DNA from: DASSHC01 sp035693105
GTDB taxonomy: Bacteria > Chloroflexota > Chloroflexia > Thermomicrobiales > Thermomicrobiaceae
Reading direction: 5' to 3'
Length of the DNA stretch: 5,052 bases
NCBI GenBank assembly: GCA_035693105.1
Contig: DASSHC010000494.1
Location: 1 to 5,052, forward strand
Shown here: piece by piece, positions 1 through 5,052 of the stretch
How positions within the stretch are numbered: the first letter of the stretch is position 1
Layout of the letters: every line of letters starts with the position of its first letter
Position numbers and translations under genes: made by a program
The notes under the pieces: model-generated
Seen by the model: the letters and a program-made list of their open reading frames with translations, nothing else
What the model was told of the DNA's origin: nothing
The model's database searches: none

Positions 1-597
1 GGGCCGCTGGTCGCCTGCGCCGATCTGAACTTCGGCGCCTCAGCCGCCGCCACCCCGGCCCCGGCCAGCGTGCCGGCGAGCTGCCCCGTTACCCAGCCGC
101 CGGCGACGCCCTTCGTGCCGCCCGCTCCCTATCCGGCTCAGCCGGGCGCCGGGCAATTCTGGTACGGCTCGTCCTCCCTCTGGGCCGTGCTTCCGGCGAG
201 CGGCGTGCTGGACGTCGTGCCGCAGGACTCCGGCGCCTACGTCTCCAGGCTGCTCTATTTCCACCAGGACTACGACTGGCAGACCGAGCCGCAGCCACCG
301 CTGAAGGTCAGCGGCCACCGGCTCGACGCGCCGGCCATGACGCTGGACGCGATCATCGGCAGCGGCTTCAGCGCCGAGCTGCACTCTTCCATGATCGCCA
401 ACCTGCGCTTCCCGGCGCCGGGCTGTTGGCAGATCGACGCCGACCACCTGGCGAGCAAGCTGACCGTGGTCGTCTGGGTGCCGTCCCCAGCCAACACGCC
501 CAACCAGGTTCCCGAGACGGTGCTGCCGCTGCTGCTGCTGGGTCTGTGGCGCGTGCCGTGGGGCGGTTCGGTGGCGCACGACGAGGAGAGGACGTAG
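1..597 (+). CDS. Secreted or lipoprotein-like protein with C-terminal FP.PGCW-type beta domain (5' end missing)
   Basis: The frame is open from the first base and stops with TAG at 595-597, giving 198 visible residues; the true start lies before the window. A GTG at position 70 is only an internal codon. A low-complexity Ala/Pro linker (about residues 13-52) leads into a domain with FWYGSSSLWAVLP (53-65), a W/K-rich middle, a 'LKVSGHRLDAPAM' strand (101-113) and LRFPAPGCWQI (135-145) followed by the strand KLTVVVWV. I associate the FP.PGCW signature with small extracytoplasmic beta-domain proteins of unknown function in Firmicutes and Chloroflexota; this is from memory. Residues 3-6 read LVAC, which fits a lipobox, so Cys6 could be a lipidated N-terminus. 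Equally, 'VACADL' resembles the 'VACGDI' end of a preceding domain in longer Chloroflexota secreted proteins. The tail has a short hydrophobic run (VLPLLLLGLW) and an acidic end. Function is unknown. The gene converges on the DsbA-like gene. Confidence 0.75.
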   Translation, partial: GPLVACADLNFGASAAATPAPASVPASCPVTQPPATPFVPPAPYPAQPGAGQFWYGSSSLWAVLPASGVLDVVPQDSGAYVSRLLYFHQDYDWQTEPQPPLKVSGHRLDAPAMTLDAIIGSGFSAELHSSMIANLRFPAPGCWQIDADHLASKLTVVVWVPSPANTPNQVPETVLPLLLLGLWRVPWGGSVAHDEERT

Positions 598-605
598 GGC
601 AGGAT

Positions 606-720
606 GGATCCCTCGGCTACGCTCGGGATGACAGGGCTAAGGATGTGGCGGACGACGGCAATGTGTTGTCCGGATGGCCGCTCCTCTTACCCTGTCATCC
701 CGAGCGCAGTCGAGGGATCC
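606..720. repeat. Imperfect palindrome with 31-bp arms; REP/MITE-like dispersed repeat
   Basis: The arm at 606-636 begins GGATCCCTCGG and ends GGGATGACAGGG. The arm at 690-720 is its reverse complement at 29 of 31 positions. The 53-bp centre is itself partly self-complementary: GGACGAC (650-656) can pair with GTTGTCC (665-671, one G-U pair) around an 8-nt loop, so the whole element can fold as one long imperfect hairpin. The arm sequence TGTCATCCCGAGCGCAG...GAGGGATCC matches, from memory, a very widespread intergenic repeat in Chloroflexota and other environmental bacteria, often mis-translated as short ORFs containing 'CHPERSRG' or 'VIPSAVEGS'; both strings appear here in forward frames. It lies between two convergent genes and fills most of the 155-bp gap, so it may also act as a two-way terminator or mRNA 3'-end stabiliser. 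There is no T-tract and no clear target-site duplication. Confidence 0.85.
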
Positions 721-752
721 GTGCCTCACACTACACCACGCGTATTCGATAG

Positions 753-1298
753 CTACCCGTTCTCTGCTGCCTGGCGCAGCGCGGCGAGGAGCGTCTGGGG
801 ATCGTAGGAGCCCTCGTACTGGTAGCCGTTGATGTAGAAGGTGGGCGTGCCCTGCACACCGCTCTCGATGCCGGTCTCCTTGTCGTGCGCCACCTTATCC
901 GCGTAGGTGTGCTCGCGCAGCGCGCGGCTGAAGCGCTGCTGGTCGAGTCCTAGCTGGGCGGCGTAGCGCTCGAGGTCGGGGATCGTCAGCGCCTGCTGGT
1001 GCTCGAAGAGCAGATCGTGCATCGGCCAGAACTTGCCCTGCGCGCCGGCCGCCTCGGCGGCTTCCGCCGCCTGCTCGGCGTAGGGGTGAATCTGGCTCAG
1101 CGGGAACTCGCGGAAGCAGAAGCGCAGTTGGTCGCCCATCAGCCGGCGCACCTCTTTGACGATCGGGTAGGCCTGGCCGCAGGAGGGGCACTCGAAGTCG
1201 CCGTACTCCACCAGCGTCACCGGCGCGTCCGCCGGCCCGAGCACGTGATCCTGCTGATTGACCGGCTCGACCAGCCGGTTGGCCGCACTCAAACTCAT
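753..1298 (-). CDS. DsbA-family thioredoxin-fold protein, cytosolic type
   Basis: The 181-residue product is a complete DsbA/thioredoxin_4-type domain. Residues 19-30 (VLGPADAPVTLV) form the usual lead-in strand, EYGDFECPSCGQ (31-42) carries the CPSC redox pair Cys37/Cys40, a helical insert spans about 72-145, and GVQGTPTFYING (147-158) gives the cis-proline loop with Pro152. Cys61 is a third cysteine. The family performs thiol-disulfide exchange on protein substrates. No signal peptide or membrane anchor is present, and an in-frame TAA (complement of 1332-1334) lies 12 codons before the ATG, so none can be hidden upstream. The start is supported by a GAGAGGA ribosome-binding site (complement of 1307-1313) with about 8 nt spacing. 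The gene is divergent from the SGNH hydrolase and convergent with the gene ending at 597. Without an export signal it is probably a cytosolic reductase or oxidoreductase, or exported by an unknown route. The partner is unknown, so no gene symbol is given. Confidence 0.92.
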   Translation of the reverse strand: MSLSAANRLVEPVNQQDHVLGPADAPVTLVEYGDFECPSCGQAYPIVKEVRRLMGDQLRFCFREFPLSQIHPYAEQAAEAAEAAGAQGKFWPMHDLLFEHQQALTIPDLERYAAQLGLDQQRFSRALREHTYADKVAHDKETGIESGVQGTPTFYINGYQYEGSYDPQTLLAALRQAAENG

Positions 1299-1336
1299 GG
1301 CTCGCGTCCTCTCAGAGTAGTTAGCATCCGATTAGC

Positions 1337-1350
1337 CCTTCATCTGAAGG
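1337..1350. promoter_or_regulatory. Perfect short palindrome in divergent intergenic region; possible operator
   Basis: CCTTCA-TC-TGAAGG is a perfect 6+2+6 inverted repeat, about 39 bp before the start of the DsbA-like gene and 45 bp upstream of the rightward -35 box. On the minus strand it overlaps a weak -35-like TTTACC and falls between it and the start codon, which is a plausible operator position. A single palindrome of this length could arise by chance and no regulator gene is in the window, so the operator role is inference. Confidence 0.3.
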
Positions 1351-1394
1351 TAAAAACCTGCTCGCAGAAGCCGGGCCGCGAGTCGCCGCGCTGC

Positions 1395-1423
1395 TTGACA
1401 TCATCTTTGCCTGCTCCTACCAT
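1395..1423 (+). promoter_or_regulatory. Candidate sigma-70 promoter of the SGNH hydrolase gene
   Basis: A perfect -35 hexamer TTGACA (1395-1400) is followed by a 17-bp spacer and TACCAT (1418-1423), which matches TATAAT at 4 of 6 positions, including the first TA and the last AT. Transcription would start near 1430, giving a 5' leader of about 67 nt before the ATG at 1497. The placement in a divergent gap just ahead of the hydrolase supports the call. An in-frame ATG at 1422 overlaps the -10 box and lacks a ribosome-binding site, so it is not the start if this promoter is used. Confidence 0.55.
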
Positions 1424-1482
1424 GCCGGCAGAGGGAAAAGTCAGTTCGCTGGGGCCGGCCGCGCCGCGGCCGTGCTCGGTGC

Positions 1483-1489
1483 GGAAGGG
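1483..1489 (+). promoter_or_regulatory. Ribosome-binding site fixing the SGNH hydrolase start at 1497
   Basis: GGAAGGG lies 7 nt before the ATG at 1497. This selects 1497 over the in-frame ATGs at 1422 (no Shine-Dalgarno, overlaps the -10 box), 1509 and 1515. It also places the basic n-region MLRRMGMPRARTR directly in front of the hydrophobic signal-peptide core. Confidence 0.6.
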
Positions 1490-1496
1490 ATTGGCG

Positions 1497-2387
1497 ATGC
1501 TCAGGCGGATGGGGATGCCGCGCGCACGAACGCGGCTGTCCGGCTTGGCGCTGGCGTTGGTGCTCGTACTGGCGGGGATGCTCCTGCCGCTGGGCGCCGG
1601 CGCCGCGAATGGATCGGCGGGCCTGATCGGTCCGAAGCACTACTACCTGGCGCTCGGCGACTCGGTGGCCTTCGGCTACCAGCCGAATCTCGACTTCTCG
1701 CACGGCTATACGGCGCAGTGGTTTTCCGGCGATCTGGCCGCCAAGGGCAGCCAGGAGTACGTCAACTATGCCTGCAACGGCGAGACCAGCGTGACCTTCA
1801 TCAACGGGGGCTGCGCGTACCAGTGGCTGCTGCACAACTACTATCCCGGCTCGCAGTTGAGCGCGGCGGTCGCATTCATCCGGGCGCATCCCGGCCAGGT
1901 CAGCCCGGTGACGCTCGATATCGGCGCCAATGACATGCTCGACGACATCAACGACGCCACCTGCACCATCGATCTCAACGCCTGGAATCAGGATCTGCAG
2001 GCGCTGGACCAAAATCTCACCGTGATCTTGCAGGCGCTGAGCGGCGCGCTCAGCGACGCCAACGGCAACCGCACCGGCGACCTGATCCTGATGAACTACT
2101 ACAACCCCTACCAGAACGACTGCGCCGGCTCGAGCGTCGATAGCAATGCCTACACACAGCAGCTCAACGCGCTGATCGCGAGCCACGCCGCGGCGTACAA
2201 CGTGCCCGTGGCCGACGTCTATAGCGCCTTTGGCTCCAGCGCGGCGGCGTCCAATCCGGCGCTCTGCAGCGACACCTGGATGTGCCGCAAGACGCACGAC
2301 ATTCATCCCTCGGGCGGCCGCTGGGGCGAGCCGGGGAATGGCTACGGCGTGATCGCCAAAGCGTTCAAGACGACGGCCGGCTATTGA
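1497..2387 (+). CDS. Secreted SGNH/GDSL-family hydrolase (esterase/lipase-like)
   Basis: The 296-residue product begins with a classic signal peptide: basic n-region (1-13), hydrophobic core (about 15-32) and an Ala-rich cleavage area near PLGAGAANG. The mature part shows the SGNH blocks: block I LALGDSVAFG with nucleophile Ser56, block II Gly95 in YACNGETS, block III GAND (143-146) with Asn145, and block V DIHP with His270. The presumed acid Asp268 sits two residues before the His instead of the more usual three. Such enzymes hydrolyse ester bonds in lipids, polysaccharide acetyl groups or similar substrates; the substrate cannot be read from sequence. Six cysteines (93, 106, 156, 209, 257, 263) are spaced as three likely local disulfides, as in secreted actinobacterial lipases of this superfamily. 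The enzyme is expected outside the cytoplasmic membrane, with no anchor seen. The gene is divergent from the DsbA-like gene, and its last 7 bp overlap the end of the convergent DUF885 gene. Confidence 0.9.
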   Translation: MLRRMGMPRARTRLSGLALALVLVLAGMLLPLGAGAANGSAGLIGPKHYYLALGDSVAFGYQPNLDFSHGYTAQWFSGDLAAKGSQEYVNYACNGETSVTFINGGCAYQWLLHNYYPGSQLSAAVAFIRAHPGQVSPVTLDIGANDMLDDINDATCTIDLNAWNQDLQALDQNLTVILQALSGALSDANGNRTGDLILMNYYNPYQNDCAGSSVDSNAYTQQLNALIASHAAAYNVPVADVYSAFGSSAAASNPALCSDTWMCRKTHDIHPSGGRWGEPGNGYGVIAKAFKTTAGY

Positions 2388-4057
2388 GCGGCGGCACCGG
2401 CCCGCATTGATTGGGCGATGAGCGCCACCGGCACCGAGCCGTAGGAGAGGAAGCGGTCGTGGAAGGCGCGCAGGCTGAAGCCCGCGCGCCGCTCCAGCTC
2501 ACGGCGCAGGCTCCAGATCTGGTCGGTGCCGAGCAGGTACATCAGCGCCGCGCCGGGGAACAGGGAGTTCTTGACCGCCTCGGCCTGGGCGGCGCCCTGG
2601 CTCATGCCGGCGCGCTCTTGATAGAAGCGCGCCGCATCCTCCAGCGTCAGGCGGCCGGTGTGCAGCCGCACGTCGACGATGGCTCGCGCCGCCATGCGCG
2701 CCCGGCCGTGCTCGACGCTCAGGCGCTGGAGTGGCGTGAGGAAACCGGTTTCGGCCATCAGCTCGGTGGCGTAGCAGGCCCAGCCCTCGGCCGGCGTGCC
2801 GCCGCAGAACATGGCGATGCGGGCGGCGCAGTCGACCGCCGCCACCCGGCCGATGCGCGATTCAGCCCGGTTGTAGGCGAACCAGTTCTGCACGTGATGC
2901 CCAAGCCCGCCGTGGTGAATCACGTGGTTGAGCGTGATGACGCCGTCGTTGGTCACGCGCAGGAGCTGCTCCTGTTGGGCTGGGTTGAGCCCATCCAGGG
3001 GCGCCACCAGGTAGTCCACCAGCGGTATCCGATCGAAAGGGGCCGGCGCACGGTAGAAGAGGAAATAGAGGTGCGGCGCGGCGGCGCGAGTCCAGACCGG
3101 GCGCGGCACGTAGCGCAGCGGGTAATCTGGCCAGCTCACCAACTCGTGCCGCAGCGCGTGCGTGCGGGCCGCCTGCCAGATCTCGGCGAAGCGCGGCAGG
3201 TACTCCGCGGCGCTGGGGTGGCTGTCTTCGAGCTGGGCCAGGGCCGCGTGCCAGTCGCGCGCGCCGAGCGCGGCCGCGCCCTCCCGAAGCGTCGCTTCGC
3301 TCTTCGCGAGCTGCTCGACCGCGTACGCCTCGATCGCCGTCGCATCGTGCTCCAGGACGTGCCCTTGCGTCAGGAGCAGATCGAGCGCCGCGGCGCCGGC
3401 CGCGAAGCCGTCCGGCTGCTGCAGGCGCGGTTCCGTCCGCAGGTGATGCTGGAACGCTTCGACCGCGGCCGCCGCCTCGTCCGCCGCCCGGCGCAGGCGC
3501 GCATCCGCGATCCCCTCCTCGGCCAGCAGCAGGTCGATGCCCTGGCGGAGGAATGCCAGCGCGCCCACGCACTCGTCGAGCGCGCGCTCGGTCCAGGCGG
3601 CCGGAGCGGCGCGCAACTGCTCTCGACCCTGTGCCAGCAGCGCCGGGATCGCCGCCAGCCGCGCCACAGCGGACTCGACCCGCTGGGCCAGTGGCGCGAA
3701 GGGGCGCAGGAAGAGGCTCAGCACGCCGAAGACCGCCTCACTGACATAGAGCGAAGGATTGCCGTGGCGGAAGTGCGCCGAGTCGACCTCCCAGCGCTGG
3801 ATGCGCAGGAAGCCCTCGGCCAGCCGGCGGTCGAGCGCCTCGGTCTCGCTCAGCGGCTCCGGCGGCAGCGCCTCCAGCCGCGCCAGCAGCGTCTCCGTCG
3901 CGGCTCGCAGGTCGCCCAGACCGTGTTCGGAGTAGTCCGGCAGGCGCTGGTCGTGGTCGTGGACGCCGATGAAGGTGGCGTTGACCGGGCGCTGCCGGTA
4001 ATACGCGGCGAAGAAGTCGTCGAGCCAGGCGGTGAGCGCGGGCGCCTCGGTCGCCAT
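2381..4057 (-). CDS. DUF885 family protein with altered metallopeptidase-like motif
   Basis: The 558-residue product matches the DUF885 (PF05960) pattern along its length. The N-terminus has FFAAYYRQRPVNATFIGVHD (15-34) followed by a 'RLPDYSEHGLGD' stretch; the middle is a long Ala/Leu/Arg-rich helical region (about 50-300). The core has NHVIHHGGLGHHVQN (377-391) and AEGWACYATELMAETG (423-438), then VDVRLHTGRLTLEDA (461-475), a Pro-Gly-x-x-x-x-Tyr-x-x-Gly segment near 501-510, and a C-terminal FLSYGSVPVALI segment (536-547). Active-looking family members carry HExxPGHH at the core and are regarded as putative zinc peptidases. Here the Glu is replaced by His382 and the Pro by Leu385, while His381, His387, His388 and Glu424 remain. 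No signal peptide is seen, so it is probably cytosolic. The ATG directly follows the stop of the upstream oxidoreductase gene, implying one transcript. The substrate is unknown, and peptidase activity is doubtful because the general-base Glu is missing. Confidence 0.88.
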   Translation of the reverse strand: MATEAPALTAWLDDFFAAYYRQRPVNATFIGVHDHDQRLPDYSEHGLGDLRAATETLLARLEALPPEPLSETEALDRRLAEGFLRIQRWEVDSAHFRHGNPSLYVSEAVFGVLSLFLRPFAPLAQRVESAVARLAAIPALLAQGREQLRAAPAAWTERALDECVGALAFLRQGIDLLLAEEGIADARLRRAADEAAAAVEAFQHHLRTEPRLQQPDGFAAGAAALDLLLTQGHVLEHDATAIEAYAVEQLAKSEATLREGAAALGARDWHAALAQLEDSHPSAAEYLPRFAEIWQAARTHALRHELVSWPDYPLRYVPRPVWTRAAAPHLYFLFYRAPAPFDRIPLVDYLVAPLDGLNPAQQEQLLRVTNDGVITLNHVIHHGGLGHHVQNWFAYNRAESRIGRVAAVDCAARIAMFCGGTPAEGWACYATELMAETGFLTPLQRLSVEHGRARMAARAIVDVRLHTGRLTLEDAARFYQERAGMSQGAAQAEAVKNSLFPGAALMYLLGTDQIWSLRRELERRAGFSLRAFHDRFLSYGSVPVALIAQSMRAGAAAQ

Positions 4058-5052
4058 CTAGCGCTCCAGGGGCAGGTCGACCCAACGGCGCTGGTGGAAA
4101 GAGCGCTCGACCGCGTTGATCGCCTCCTGCACCCAGGCCCCGTCGTCGAAGTTGCCCTGATTGCGCGCGCCGCCGTCCTGAATCTCGTCGATGAAGTCCT
4201 TGATCAGGTTGGCGTAGAAGAGCGAGCGCCACGACTCGCGCGGGTGGCCCCCGGCCGGGTAGAAGCGCTGCGGGATCTCCAGCTCGCGGAACTCGACCGC
4301 GTCCTTGGTCGCCACCTTGATCGTCTCGGCCACGCCGTACTCCTCGACCAAGCGGCAGATGATCGCGCCCTCGCTGCCGTAGAGCCGCGCCTCGATGCCG
4401 GGGTAGTTGCCCACGGTGACGTAGCTGGTCTGGATCGAGCCGATGGCGCCGTTGCTGTACTCGGCCAGGTAGATGTCGCCGTCATCGATATTCATGCGCA
4501 TCATCTGGCCGGTGGCGCGCACCACGCGCTCGGGCACAAAGTTCTTGAGCGTGCCGACCACGCGGGCGTAGTCCGCGCCGACCCACCAGCGGCTGATGTC
4601 GATCACCGGCGCGCCGTAGCCCTCCAGTGAGGAGGTCTGCAGCTCTGTCTGGTCGGCTTCGGGGTCGACCTGGCGCAGCGGGGTCTGGGGATCGAGCCAC
4701 TGCGAGTTCTGCTCGTAGCCGTTGAAAATGTAGGGGGTGCCGGTGAAGCCCTCGTCGATCATGGACTTGGCGTACTGCACGCCGGGACTGTAGCGGAAGG
4801 TGAAGCCGAGCTTGGTCTTGAGCCCCTTGCTCCGGGCCAATTCGGCCGCGCGCAGGGTGTCGCGGAAGTCGTAGGCCACCGGCTTCTCGCAGAGGACGTG
4901 CTTGCCCGCCTCCAGCGCGGCCCACGACAGCTCGAAGTGGGTGTGCGAGGGGGTCACGACGTCGATCACGTCGACGTCGGGCCGCGCTACCAGCGCCTGC
5001 CAGTCGCCGCTCGCCTCTGGGATGCCGAACTCGCGCGCCAGCTCGGCGGCCC
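4058..5052 (-). CDS. Gfo/Idh/MocA-family NAD(P)-dependent oxidoreductase (N-terminus missing)
   Basis: The reading frame is open to the window edge and ends with TAG at 4058-4060, giving 330 visible residues. About the first 50-60 residues, including the Rossmann GxGxxG motif, lie outside. A GTG at 4967-4969 is internal, not the start. Visible features include DVDVIDVVTPSHTHFE (25-40), AGKHVLCEKPVAYD (48-61) with the family EKP motif at 55-57 (Lys56 binds cofactor or substrate), LGFTFRYSP at 81-89 opening the C-terminal alpha/beta domain, and IEARLYGSEGAI (219-230). The family oxidises or reduces hydroxyl groups of sugars, inositols and related compounds with NAD(P)(H). The usual Asp-x3-His before the 'ID..RW..G' segment is replaced: the sequence reads GYGAPVIDISRWWVG (144-158), with Pro148 in the His position. 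The gene is first in an operon with the DUF885 gene, whose ATG follows with no gap. The substrate is unassigned. Confidence 0.92.
   Translation of the reverse strand, partial: AAELAREFGIPEASGDWQALVARPDVDVIDVVTPSHTHFELSWAALEAGKHVLCEKPVAYDFRDTLRAAELARSKGLKTKLGFTFRYSPGVQYAKSMIDEGFTGTPYIFNGYEQNSQWLDPQTPLRQVDPEADQTELQTSSLEGYGAPVIDISRWWVGADYARVVGTLKNFVPERVVRATGQMMRMNIDDGDIYLAEYSNGAIGSIQTSYVTVGNYPGIEARLYGSEGAIICRLVEEYGVAETIKVATKDAVEFRELEIPQRFYPAGGHPRESWRSLFYANLIKDFIDEIQDGGARNQGNFDDGAWVQEAINAVERSFHQRRWVDLPLER
4064..4067 (-). promoter_or_regulatory. Ribosome-binding site of the DUF885 gene inside the preceding gene
   Basis: GGAG on the minus strand lies 6 nt before the DUF885 ATG and is formed by the last Leu-Glu codons of the oxidoreductase (CTG GAG CGC TAG, then ATG). 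The stop and start codons touch without a spacer, so ribosomes ending the first gene can restart directly on the second. This supports both the DUF885 start and translational coupling. Confidence 0.6.

Noticed and set aside
511..597. C-terminal VPETV plus hydrophobic run in the first gene as a sortase-type sorting signal
   Set aside because: The motif is not LPxTG, the hydrophobic run is short and contains Trp/Arg, and the tail is acidic rather than basic.
426..807. Forward reading frames running from the first gene through the palindrome (426-752 and 604-807)
   Set aside because: They cross the dispersed repeat and contain its typical spurious translations; codon patterns and overlaps with real genes on both sides argue against coding.
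1299..1380. Minus-strand promoter for the DsbA-like gene (TTTACC with TCGGAT, 17-bp spacing)
   Set aside because: The -35 matches 4 of 6 and the -10 only 3 of 6 positions; too weak to annotate as a promoter, though transcription must start somewhere in this gap unless it is fed from elsewhere.
999..1496. N-terminal extension of the SGNH hydrolase frame back to 999
   Set aside because: It lies antisense to the DsbA-like gene and precedes the signal peptide; the promoter and ribosome-binding site support a start at 1497.
2375..2402. GGCCGG/CCGGCC stem as an intrinsic terminator for the convergent genes
   Set aside because: A 6-bp stem with a 16-nt loop and no following T-tract is easily found by chance at this GC content.
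2411..4630. Very long forward open frame (739 codons) opposite the DUF885 and oxidoreductase genes
   Set aside because: It is an antisense shadow caused by high GC: Arg/Ala/Gly/Val-rich with no domain, while the opposite strand has clear family motifs in both genes.

Overview
This is a GC-rich, gene-dense bacterial segment. The gene content fits a member of the Chloroflexota or a similar GC-rich environmental lineage: a secreted proline/alanine-rich protein with a FP.PGCW-type beta domain, a cytosolic-type DsbA-fold protein, a secreted SGNH hydrolase, a DUF885 protein, and a dispersed 'CATCCCGAGCGCAG'-type repeat. The taxonomic call is inference only. No rRNA, tRNA, CRISPR array, transposase or phage gene was seen.

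Layout. Positions 1-597 (+) hold the 3' end of a secreted or lipoprotein-like gene whose start lies before the window. Positions 598-752 separate it from a convergent gene and are mostly filled by a roughly 115-bp imperfect palindrome (606-720) with 31-bp arms. Positions 753-1298 (-) encode a DsbA-family thioredoxin-fold protein with a CPSC active site and no signal peptide. The divergent gap 1299-1496 carries a good sigma-70-type promoter (TTGACA, 17 bp, TACCAT) reading right and a perfect 6+2+6 palindrome nearer the DsbA-like gene. Positions 1497-2387 (+) encode a secreted SGNH/GDSL hydrolase with six cysteines. It overlaps tail-to-tail by 7 bp with a DUF885 gene (2381-4057, -). The DUF885 start codon directly abuts the stop codon of a Gfo/Idh/MocA-family oxidoreductase (4058 to beyond the window end, -), so these two form a tight operon.

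How the genes may work together. The oxidoreductase and DUF885 protein are almost certainly co-transcribed and probably translationally coupled; their joint substrate is unknown. Both keep their family folds but depart from the usual catalytic motifs: the DUF885 protein has HHGGLGHH where active family members usually have HExxPGHH, and the oxidoreductase keeps EKP but has GYGAP where the usual Asp/His pair sits. The SGNH hydrolase acts outside the cytoplasm and probably depends on disulfide bonds. The divergent DsbA-like protein is a redox-type protein, but without an export signal it cannot simply be called the hydrolase's folding helper.

I found no clearly new multi-gene system. The most notable items are the two active-site variants in one operon and the palindromic repeat between convergent genes.
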